From assembly GCA_964457685.1 (NCBI GenBank), contig CAYWFS010000009.1:1-48294 (forward strand): a stretch of 48,294 nt of DNA. Direction: 5' to 3'. The position numbers were made by a program, and so were the translations under genes. The DNA is from UMGS1696 sp964457685 (GTDB taxonomy: Bacteria > Bacillota > Clostridia > Oscillospirales > CAG-272). Positions 41,506 through 48,294 of this stretch are shown here, piece after piece. The notes under the pieces are model-generated. The model did not search any database. It was not told the origin of the DNA and saw only the letters and a program-made list of their open reading frames with translations. Each line of letters starts with the position of its first letter. Position 1 is the stretch's first letter.

Positions 41506-43095
41506 ATGAATCTGACAATTGCAAATTCTCCGATCAGTATTTTTACCATAGTCAGCCACGGCTACGATGACGCAGCAGACGAGCTTGTAAAATACATTCG
41601 CTTAGCTACGGGAATAATTCTTCCTCTCGAAAGAGACAGCAAGCCGAACCGACACGAGATTCGCTTGGGTTCCCCTGCCGATGTCTGCAAAAGACTGAAG
41701 CTTGACGGAATCACGAACGACGGCTTTGTTTTAAAGGTCGCTCTCGGCAATCTTCTCATTCGTTCAAACACGGAAAAGGGGGTAAACAACGGAGTTTACG
41801 AATTTCTTCACCGTGTACTCGGCTGGAGATTTCTTTGCAAAGACGTTGACTTCCTTTCAGACCCTGACGCAGACGTTGCCCTGCCCGACGGATACACCTA
41901 CAGCTTCAACCCCGTGTACGAATACCGCAAAAGCGACTGGGTATTTGCTCAGGATGAAGCGTGGATGGCGAAAAACCACATAAACCACAACGATTTTCAC
42001 TGGACTCGCTTTGTACATACCCTTGCGGAGCTTGCCGAAACTCATGACCAATCTACTCAGCCCTGTCTCAGCGATGAAAGCGTGTACGAAAAGGTTCTTG
42101 CAAACGTAAGACGCATCCTCGACAACGAACCTGACTGCAAGATAATATCGGTATCACAAAACGACAACTGTAACCCCTGCAAGTGTGAAAAATGCCTTGC
42201 AACGGACAAAGAGGAAGGCTCTCCCTCCGGAACTCTGCTTCGTTTTGTCAACAGAATAGCGGACGAAATACGAGACGACTACCCCGACGTTTCCGTTGAT
42301 ACCCTCGCATACCAGTACACAAGAAAGGCACCGCTCATCACACGACCGAGAGACAACGTGATAATCCGCCTCTGCTCTATAGAATGCTGCTTCCGTCACC
42401 CTCTCGACGATGAAAGCTGTGAAGTCAATGCGGCGTTCAAGCACGACCTCATCGAATGGAGCAAGATTTCCAAACGGCTCTACATTTGGGACTATGTGAC
42501 GGATTTCTGCCACTATGTACCGCCTTTCCCGAACCTCAGCGTTCTCAGACGGAATCTCGAATTTTTCGCAGACCACAACGCAGTCGGAATGTACCCCGAG
42601 GGAAATTACCAGTCGGCAAGCGGTGAATTCGGTGAGCTTAGAGCATATCTTCTCGCCCGTTCAATGTGGGATCCGCACATGAGCGATGATGAGTATGAAG
42701 CATTAAAGAACGATTTTCTGAGAGGCTACTACGGCAGTGGCTGGGAATACGTCTCGAAATTCATCGACTTCACCGAAAAGGAGTCCGACGGTCACCACAT
42801 GAGCATATGGATTTCCCCCTTCGACCTTATTTCGAGAGAGGTCTACGAAGCTCATGAAGCCGAAATAGACTCTTGGTGGGAAACGGCATACTCCCTTGCA
42901 AACGAAAAGGAAAAGGAACGACTCGACCGCTCCGTAATGCAGTGGGAAATAGTGAAGCTGTACCTTCACCCGAACGAAGAAGACGGAAAACACTTTGCTG
43001 AAAAGCTCCGAAAATACGGTGTCCGCCTGCGTGAATGCGGTGAAATAAAGCCCTCCCCCGACTTCTCCCTCCCACCGAGTGAATGGGTAGGATGA
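41506..43095 (+). CDS. DUF4838 domain-containing protein (glycoside-hydrolase-like)
   Basis: 529 residues; AAGTGAGG precedes ATG 41506. The N-terminal 110 residues resemble the small alpha/beta domain that precedes GH20/GH84/GH67 barrels (DDAADELVKYIRLATGIILPL, IRLGSPADVC, NGVYEFLHRVLGWRFL). The DUF4838 body follows with NDFHWTRFVHTL, SVSQNDNCNPCKCEKCLATDKEEGSPSGT and LCSIECCFRHPLDD. There is no signal peptide, so it is cytosolic. DUF4838 proteins are putative glycosidases without proven activity. It is monocistronic, ending at a bidirectional terminator that also blocks the OFF-oriented promoter from the downstream invertible region. Confidence 0.85.
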   Translation: MNLTIANSPISIFTIVSHGYDDAADELVKYIRLATGIILPLERDSKPNRHEIRLGSPADVCKRLKLDGITNDGFVLKVALGNLLIRSNTEKGVNNGVYEFLHRVLGWRFLCKDVDFLSDPDADVALPDGYTYSFNPVYEYRKSDWVFAQDEAWMAKNHINHNDFHWTRFVHTLAELAETHDQSTQPCLSDESVYEKVLANVRRILDNEPDCKIISVSQNDNCNPCKCEKCLATDKEEGSPSGTLLRFVNRIADEIRDDYPDVSVDTLAYQYTRKAPLITRPRDNVIIRLCSIECCFRHPLDDESCEVNAAFKHDLIEWSKISKRLYIWDYVTDFCHYVPPFPNLSVLRRNLEFFADHNAVGMYPEGNYQSASGEFGELRAYLLARSMWDPHMSDDEYEALKNDFLRGYYGSGWEYVSKFIDFTEKESDGHHMSIWISPFDLISREVYEAHEAEIDSWWETAYSLANEKEKERLDRSVMQWEIVKLYLHPNEEDGKHFAEKLRKYGVRLRECGEIKPSPDFSLPPSEWVG

Positions 43096-43102
43096 AAATG
43101 AT

Positions 43103-43153
43103 AAAAGCTCTACTGTGTGCTTTGAAAATATGCACATCGGCAGAGCTTTTTTA
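43103..43153. terminator. Bidirectional terminator after the DUF4838 gene
   Basis: AAAAGCTCT (43103-43111) pairs with AGAGCTTTT (43142-43150); inner GTGTGC pairs with GCACAT. T-rich on both strands. Minus-strand transcription from 43258 would stop here. Confidence 0.87.
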
Positions 43154-43179
43154 TATTGCAAGCTTATCTGTAAAATAAG

Positions 43180-43195
43180 GTAGGCATTTATTTCC
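43180..43195 (+). repeat. Inverted repeat, left arm (candidate recombination site)
   Basis: GTAGGCATTTATTTCC, perfect reverse complement of 43297-43312. Confidence 0.9.
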
Positions 43196-43257
43196 ACCTT
43201 ATATTTTTGCTCAAAAAAATGCTTTTAAGGTCAAAAATCGACTGTTATCCGAATATG

Positions 43258-43286
43258 ATTATACCAAAGTTATCATGTTCTGTCAA
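43258..43286 (-). promoter_or_regulatory. Fully consensus sigma-A promoter inside the inverted repeat, pointing away from the SLH gene
   Basis: Minus strand: -35 TTGACA (complement of 43281-43286), exactly 17-bp spacer, extension TGG, -10 TATAAT (complement of 43258-43263). One of the best promoter matches in the window, yet it faces only a terminator. Confidence 0.87.
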
Positions 43287-43296
43287 TATTTATATT

Positions 43297-43312
43297 GGAA
43301 ATAAATGCCTAC
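43297..43312 (-). repeat. Inverted repeat, right arm (candidate recombination site)
   Basis: GGAAATAAATGCCTAC, perfect reverse complement of 43180-43195, ending 96 bases before the SLH start codon. Confidence 0.9.
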
Positions 43313-43408
43313 TTTTTTTGACAAAACCGCTTTTTCCCGACTGTTTAAATCCGATATATTCAGCCTTCTTCAGCTTGAATATAAATATTTTTACAGAGAG
43401 GAAATATC

Positions 43409-46400
43409 ATGAAAGCAAAGAAAATCGTTTCTTCTGTTCTCGCAGGTCTTATGCTGACAAGCACCGCAATAACACCCATAGCTGCCGCAGAAAAAGGAAC
43501 TGCGTATACAGATGACAACGGCCACTGGCACTATGAGCCGCTTGAACAGGGAACGTATTCAAACGGCGGATACACTATCGACAAGGTATCCTATCCCGAA
43601 AACGGTCCCGATGAGCTTGACAGCATTCTGAACGAACAGGAAAGAGGTCAGTCCTACTCTTGGTCTATGGCAGAGGGTGGAGACTACATCTACATCGGAA
43701 CCTGCTACAATTCCACATTCTACATATATCACAATGCATTAATGAGTGCATTGAAATCTGCGGGTGTAAAAAATGCGGACAAGGCAGCTGAAGATATTAT
43801 CGAAGTTGTTTTCGGTGTAGACGCGTTTGACGAAACCAAATTCGCAGACTGGGATCCCGTAATCATATCCGTAAACAAGTACACCTACGAGGTTGAGGTG
43901 GTTTTCCGTGAGTCCGACCTTCGTGCAGACATGACAGCAAACCCCGAAAATCATACAGACTACAAGGATAAGTTTACATATTATCAGGCTATGGGCGGCT
44001 ATATCAACTACATTTCCGGATACCGTATGGCAGTTGAATTTAACGGTAAGATATATTTTGCCGGAATGGGAAATCCTACAGCTACCCTTGTTGAAGTAGA
44101 TCCCGAAACAAACACAGCAAAGATAGCATATGCCGAAAAAATCACGAGCATCTCTCCCACAGTGGGTCATGAAGGCGAAAAGGTAGCAAACGGAGTACAC
44201 GGTCTCGTTGAATATGACGGTCAGCTTCTCATGTGTCTCGCAACCTCCGACTATGACGATGACGGAGAATACTCTCCCGGCGGCATAATCGTAGCTTCCG
44301 ATGACCCGACAAAGGGACTTGACAACTGGGATATAATCGCAGACCAGGATGACTTCGACGGACTCCCGGCAGTTCTACAGACAGACGGTCTTAACGGTGG
44401 CGGTATTTGGGACATAATCGAATACAACGGCTACCTTTATGTAACCATCGTTACCGACACAACAGACCTTTCCACGGGCGAAATCAACAAGCAGGGATTC
44501 GCTATGTACCGTGGCGAAAAGGATGCCGACGGTGACTTCACATGGACTCAGGTAGTTGGCGACAACAGTGAAGCAAAAATGCCGTTCGGTATGGGTATTG
44601 AATATTCCATGAGCTGTAACCTCTGGACATATGAGGCTGAAGACGGAAACGAATACCTTTACCTCGGCACATACAACGACCCTATGCTTGACCTCAATGC
44701 CGCTTTTGCACAGAACGACTATGAGCTTCTTTATAACGACCTCGACCACTCGATATATCTCTATCGTATGGACGAAAACGAAAACTTCGAACAAATCGGC
44801 GGTAAGGATGACAACCCCGAATTCCCCGACGGTCCCATAGGAAATCTCGGTGCCGGTCTCGGAAACAACTCCAACCAGTATGTATGGCGTTACGGTGAAC
44901 ACGACGGCGAGCTTCTGATAGGCACATACGACACCTCCTCTCTGACATACATTTTCACACAGATAACCGACGGTCAGATAGACGAAGTTGATATGGATGA
45001 GCTTGAAGCACGCTCCGACAAGGCAATCACAGCACTTCTCGCAATTCTTGGTCAGGCAGAAGATTCTCCTTGGAACGCAATTCTCGACAAGTATCTCTTC
45101 AACAAAGTACTCCACACAATTTATACAGATCTTTGCTCCGCTCTTTCTGCCATAACAGAGGGCAAAAATCCTGTTCCCACATACCGTGAAAAGCTTGAAG
45201 AATGGGAAGAAATAAAGGAAAAGATATACGATCTTCTAGCTCCCAAAGCAAGAAGCGTAAACTACGACCTTGTTGATATGATTCTTGAATATGAGCTTGA
45301 ATCCACACCCGTGACTTGCTCTACAGATGAAGAATATGACGATTACGTTGCAAAAACACGCAGAGGCATCATAATCAACCTCGACAAATACAAGGAACTT
45401 ATACTCAAAGCCATCACTCCCATAATGGACGGTGTTGACTCCGTATTTGAAACACTCTCTCCCATAGTTTACTACTTCGGTGTAAGCTATTACGGTCAGC
45501 AGGCAGAACGCGGTTTTGACCTTCTTATCTCGAATGACGGCGTTAACTTCGACGCACTCACACGAGACGGATTCGGTTCCGGAAACAACCACGGTCTTCG
45601 CACCATTGAATCAACCGATGTCGGTGTATTCTTCGGCACAGCAAACCCCTTCCAGGGAACTCAGCTTTGGTTAATGCAGGGCGAAAACGATACTGCAAAG
45701 TACTATGCTGTTCTTGATGCAAACGGCGGAAGCTTCGGAGGAAACGCTACTCTTAAAATAGCAGGCGAAACAGGCTCCTCCGTAACAAGTCACGACAGCT
45801 ACAAGGAACCCACCAGAAGCGGCTACGACTTTATCGGCTGGGCAACAACCTCCGACGCTACAGAAGCCGGCGAAAATATTGTATTCGGTGACGCAACAAT
45901 AACATACTATGCAGTATGGCAGCTCTCCGAAAACAAAGATCCCGAAACAAATCCCGATCCCGATGATAACAAGGACAACAACGACAATAATAACAACACC
46001 GGCGATAACGAAAACAAGAACGATAAGATGACCTCCGAGGACTACACCTACGTTCTCAATTCCTTAGCTCAAGCTCGTTACAGCCGTAATGACGTTGTAT
46101 TCATTGCTGACGACTGCGGCGGTAAGGTTGCAGGCAAAAACGGCATAAAGCAGGACAAGCTCAGCTACGTTGTTATGGACGGCTCATACATAAGCTATGT
46201 TCCCTCCGTTATAGTTGCCGCTGACTACGAATTTTCTTACTGGTATTCGCCCGAAACCGAAAAGACATACACAAGCAACGAAATCATCAACATGGCAATA
46301 TATGATGACATAACATTTATTGCTGTAAGCACACCTGCAAGCATTTCTCCGGCAATCCCTCAGATAGGTGCAGAGGAATCCACAGTTCCTTCCGTAAGCA

Positions 46401-47032
46401 GTCCCGAGCTTGACACTGTAAACAACTACGCTTATCTCACAGTTCAGGATGAGGTAAAGCCCGATGAAGCTATCACCCGCGGAGAGGTTGCTACACTTCT
46501 CTTCCGTCTTCTCACAGAGGAATCCCGTGAAGCTTTCTGGTGCAGAACCAACGATTTCTCCGATGTTTCGGGAAGCCATCCCATGAATACGGCAATATCC
46601 ACAATCGCCAACGCAGGTATAATAAACGGATACCCCGATGGAACATTCCGTCCCGATGACGTTATTACCCGTGCAGAATTTGCTTCCGTAATGTCAAAAT
46701 TCACAGAAGCAACAGGCGAAAGCATTTCATTCACCGATACCACAGACCACTGGGCAGCAGATGTTATTTCACGCATTGCTTCCGCAGGTTGGATAAACGG
46801 CTACGGTGACGGCTCTTTCCGTCCCGACGGTCTTATCACTCGTGCAGAGGCGGTAAAGATACTCAATTCCGCAACAAACCGTACATCTTACGAAACTGTC
46901 GGCGAATGGTCTGATGTTTCCGAAGACGCATGGTATTACGGCGACATTCAGGCAGCTGCTGCGGGAACACTTCCCTCATGGAATCTTCTCGAAAGCCCTC
47001 TGAATCTCTTCTATTTCGCTGTAATAAAGTAA
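43409..47032 (+). CDS. Large SLH-domain surface protein with InlB B-repeat
   Basis: 1207 residues; RBS GAGAGGAAATATC before ATG 43409. Signal peptide MKAKKIVSSVLAGLMLTSTA ending near IAAA. Residues 30-750 are a beta-rich region with YIGTCYNSTFYIYHNAL and repeated GTY/YLGTYND-like blades, function unknown, and a helical insert near 530-680. An InlB/Listeria-Bacteroides repeat is at about 765-840 (VLDANGG...YDFIGWATT...YYAVWQ). A Asn/Asp-rich linker follows. Then come SLH domains from about 1014: AITRGEVATLLFRLL, GYPDGTFRPDDVITRAEFA, GYGDGSFRPDGLITRAEAV; the third is incomplete and ends in a divergent tail. It is anchored to pyruvylated wall polymer and exposed. Expression is probably phase-variable through the upstream inverted repeat. 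Confidence 0.88.
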   Translation: MKAKKIVSSVLAGLMLTSTAITPIAAAEKGTAYTDDNGHWHYEPLEQGTYSNGGYTIDKVSYPENGPDELDSILNEQERGQSYSWSMAEGGDYIYIGTCYNSTFYIYHNALMSALKSAGVKNADKAAEDIIEVVFGVDAFDETKFADWDPVIISVNKYTYEVEVVFRESDLRADMTANPENHTDYKDKFTYYQAMGGYINYISGYRMAVEFNGKIYFAGMGNPTATLVEVDPETNTAKIAYAEKITSISPTVGHEGEKVANGVHGLVEYDGQLLMCLATSDYDDDGEYSPGGIIVASDDPTKGLDNWDIIADQDDFDGLPAVLQTDGLNGGGIWDIIEYNGYLYVTIVTDTTDLSTGEINKQGFAMYRGEKDADGDFTWTQVVGDNSEAKMPFGMGIEYSMSCNLWTYEAEDGNEYLYLGTYNDPMLDLNAAFAQNDYELLYNDLDHSIYLYRMDENENFEQIGGKDDNPEFPDGPIGNLGAGLGNNSNQYVWRYGEHDGELLIGTYDTSSLTYIFTQITDGQIDEVDMDELEARSDKAITALLAILGQAEDSPWNAILDKYLFNKVLHTIYTDLCSALSAITEGKNPVPTYREKLEEWEEIKEKIYDLLAPKARSVNYDLVDMILEYELESTPVTCSTDEEYDDYVAKTRRGIIINLDKYKELILKAITPIMDGVDSVFETLSPIVYYFGVSYYGQQAERGFDLLISNDGVNFDALTRDGFGSGNNHGLRTIESTDVGVFFGTANPFQGTQLWLMQGENDTAKYYAVLDANGGSFGGNATLKIAGETGSSVTSHDSYKEPTRSGYDFIGWATTSDATEAGENIVFGDATITYYAVWQLSENKDPETNPDPDDNKDNNDNNNNTGDNENKNDKMTSEDYTYVLNSLAQARYSRNDVVFIADDCGGKVAGKNGIKQDKLSYVVMDGSYISYVPSVIVAADYEFSYWYSPETEKTYTSNEIINMAIYDDITFIAVSTPASISPAIPQIGAEESTVPSVSSPELDTVNNYAYLTVQDEVKPDEAITRGEVATLLFRLLTEESREAFWCRTNDFSDVSGSHPMNTAISTIANAGIINGYPDGTFRPDDVITRAEFASVMSKFTEATGESISFTDTTDHWAADVISRIASAGWINGYGDGSFRPDGLITRAEAVKILNSATNRTSYETVGEWSDVSEDAWYYGDIQAAAAGTLPSWNLLESPLNLFYFAVIK

Positions 47033-47039
47033 TTTAATA

Positions 47040-47085
47040 ACAAAGCAGGCGATATTCGATGGGATGTCGTCTGTTTTGTATTTTC
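47040..47085 (+). terminator. Terminator after the SLH gene
   Basis: ACAAAGCAGGCGAT pairs imperfectly with ATGTCGTCTGTTTTGT, followed by T-rich sequence. Confidence 0.65.
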
Positions 47086-47172
47086 GAGAAAAAGCTGCGA
47101 CTTCCACTCAAAAAAATCCTGCGTGCAGGCTCAAAAAAAGTATGATATTGTATGGAAAAATGACATTAAATA

Positions 47173-47181
47173 TGCTATAAT
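47173..47181 (+). promoter_or_regulatory. Extended -10 promoter of the GMP synthase gene
   Basis: TGC-TATAAT (47173-47181) with a poor -35 (TGGAAA at 17 bp). The roughly 85-nt leader contains arms CCCT..CCG...CGG.AGGG (about 47209-47242) that could fold; I match it to no riboswitch class. Confidence 0.5.
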
Positions 47182-47273
47182 ACTATCAGATTTTCCGAGT
47201 ACGTTTTTCCCTTTGCCGTGCGAAAACATAGCTTGCGGAGGGATGCCCGGAACAAAACAAAGGAGATATAAAC

Positions 47274-48251
47274 ATGAGCAATGTACGTCCCGAATCCATG
47301 GCACGTATCACAACCAAAGAGCTTGCTGATGCGTTCATTGATGAGCAGGTAAAGGCAGTAAGAGCACAGGTCGGAGACAAGAAGGTTCTTCTCGCTCTCT
47401 CGGGCGGTGTAGACTCATCGGTTGTAGCAGCTCTTCTTATCAAGGCGGTAGGCAAGCAGCTTGTATGTGTACACGTTAATCACGGTCTTATGCGTAAGGG
47501 TGAGAGCGAGCAGGTCATCGAGGTCTTCAGAAATCAGATGGACGCAAACCTCATCTACGTTGACGCAACCGACCGTTTCCTCGACCTTCTCGCAGGAGTA
47601 GCGGAGCCTGAAAAGAAAAGAAAAATCATCGGCGGCGAATTCATCAAGGTATTTGACGAAGAAGCCTCCAAGCTTACCGGTATAGAATTCCTCGCACAGG
47701 GAACAATCTACCCCGACATCCTCGAATCCGACGGAGTAAAGGCTCACCACAACGTAGGCGGTCTTCCCGAGGACATGAAGATGGAGCTTGTAGAGCCTGT
47801 AAAGCTTCTCTACAAGGACGAGGTTAGAGTAGTCGGAGAGGCTCTCGGTCTTCCCCACAGCATGGTATACCGTCAGCCGTTCCCGGGTCCCGGACTCGGA
47901 GTACGTTGCCTCGGAGCTATCACAAGAGACAGACTTAATGCCCTCCGTGAAGCCGACGCTATTCTCCGTGAAGAGTTCGACAAGAACGGTCTCGCAGGCA
48001 AGGTATGGCAGTACTTCGTTGCTGTTCCCGACTTCAAGAGCGTAGGAGTTCGTGACGGCAAGAGATACGAAGGATGGCCCGCAATCATCCGTGCTGTAAA
48101 CACAACAGACGCAATGACCGCAACCATCGAGGAGATTCCGTATGCCCTCCTCCACCACATCACCGACCGCATAACCCACGAGGTAGAGGGAATCAACCGC
48201 GTAGTAATGGACCTCACCCCGAAGCCGATCGGCACTATCGAGTGGGAATAA
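47274..48251 (+). CDS. guaA: GMP synthase ATP-pyrophosphatase subunit (no glutaminase domain)
   Basis: 325 residues; RBS AAAGGAGAT. The PP-loop LALSGGVDSSVVAALL (about 41-56), VHVNHGLMRKGE, AQGTIYPDILES and HHNVGGLPEDM define the ATP-PPase domain. RQPFPGPGLGVRCLG and the C-terminal NRVVMDLTPKPIGTIEWE complete the dimerisation domain. It aminates XMP to GMP. The usual N-terminal class I glutaminase (about 200 residues) is absent: the protein begins MSNVRPESMARITTKELADAF, and no glutaminase frame lies in the 241 bp upstream. It corresponds to the subunit B form known best in archaea. Ammonia must come from a separate GATase or be free. Confidence 0.93.
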   Translation: MSNVRPESMARITTKELADAFIDEQVKAVRAQVGDKKVLLALSGGVDSSVVAALLIKAVGKQLVCVHVNHGLMRKGESEQVIEVFRNQMDANLIYVDATDRFLDLLAGVAEPEKKRKIIGGEFIKVFDEEASKLTGIEFLAQGTIYPDILESDGVKAHHNVGGLPEDMKMELVEPVKLLYKDEVRVVGEALGLPHSMVYRQPFPGPGLGVRCLGAITRDRLNALREADAILREEFDKNGLAGKVWQYFVAVPDFKSVGVRDGKRYEGWPAIIRAVNTTDAMTATIEEIPYALLHHITDRITHEVEGINRVVMDLTPKPIGTIEWE

Positions 48252-48294
48252 TTTCGTAAGGTCACTTTCTCGGCTGTAGAGCCGTAAAAGTTGC

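Larger units (their letters stand above)
43180..43312. promoter_or_regulatory. Candidate invertible promoter element (phase switch), OFF orientation
   Basis: A 133-bp element: two perfect 16-bp inverted repeats enclose 101 bp that carry one consensus promoter directed away from the SLH gene. Recombination between the arms would flip the promoter to about 43206-43234 on the plus strand, reading into the SLH gene with a leader of about 170 nt and no evident terminator in between. In the present orientation I find no good plus-strand promoter between 43096 and 43409. No recombinase gene is in the window. Confidence 0.72.

Noticed and set aside
43318..43323. TTGACA just right of the inverted repeat as a plus-strand promoter for the SLH gene
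   Set aside because: No acceptable -10 lies 16-18 bp downstream; the nearest AT-rich hexamers are at 20 bp or more.
47182..47273. Purine or PRPP riboswitch ahead of the GMP synthase gene
   Set aside because: The leader can fold, but none of the conserved core sequences of those riboswitch classes is present.

Overview
The window is a metagenome-type scaffold from an anaerobic, low-to-mid GC Firmicute, most likely an uncultured gut Clostridia/Oscillospirales member. The evidence is a tig-clpP-clpX block, an SLH-domain surface protein, a CotH-type lipoprotein, strong GGAGG ribosome-binding sites, sigma-A promoters with 17-bp spacers (often with an extended TGn -10), a CCA-less tRNA gene, and genes fitting host-glycan use. 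The taxonomic call is inference. There are three 100-N gaps. Two are flanked by identical 55-bp sequences and are almost certainly unmerged contig overlaps inside otherwise intact genes. The third is a true gap in the 3' end of rbgA.

Layout. 1-1043: truncated ABC exporter with a palindromic operator. 1193-5756: fucU-like mutarotase, SpoVK/CbxX-type AAA ATPase, cytidine deaminase, pyrimidine-nucleoside phosphorylase and a PHP-domain protein, all co-directional. 5858-6982: aldo/keto reductase with two ferredoxin-type clusters. 6980-8022: AT-rich XRE regulator plus membrane protein, bracketed by a 22-bp direct repeat in two related terminators. 8058-11383 (minus): two stalked, C-terminally anchored surface proteins (GDPD and LamG-like). 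11666-16823 (minus): Gfo/Idh/MocA oxidoreductase, AAA ATPase, beta-helix glycosidase (GH110-like) and M42 aminopeptidase. 17006-17665: SGNH hydrolase. 17757-20945 (minus): CotH lipoprotein. 21141-25643 (minus): four-gene Gld-type ABC transporter operon. 25818-29618: lipoprotein, MreB and MATE. 29688-29951 (minus): rpsT. 30238-37171: operon of lepB, an unknown gene, rbgA, rnhB, yraN, M19 dipeptidase, threonine-synthase-like protein and metallophosphoesterase. 37216-40761: tig, clpP, clpX. Then a small membrane protein, tRNA-Leu(GAG), a DUF4838 protein, a 1207-residue SLH surface protein, and a stand-alone GMP synthase ATP-pyrophosphatase subunit.

Most notable: upstream of the SLH gene, a perfect 16-bp inverted repeat (43180-43195 / 43297-43312) encloses a fully consensus promoter (TTGACA-17-TATAAT with TGG extension) that points AWAY from the gene and into a terminator. 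This is the architecture of an invertible, phase-variable promoter caught in the OFF orientation. Other points are a threonine-synthase homologue with Glu at the PLP-lysine position, an RbgA whose G4 motif reads TKSS instead of NKxD, and a GMP synthase lacking its glutaminase domain.
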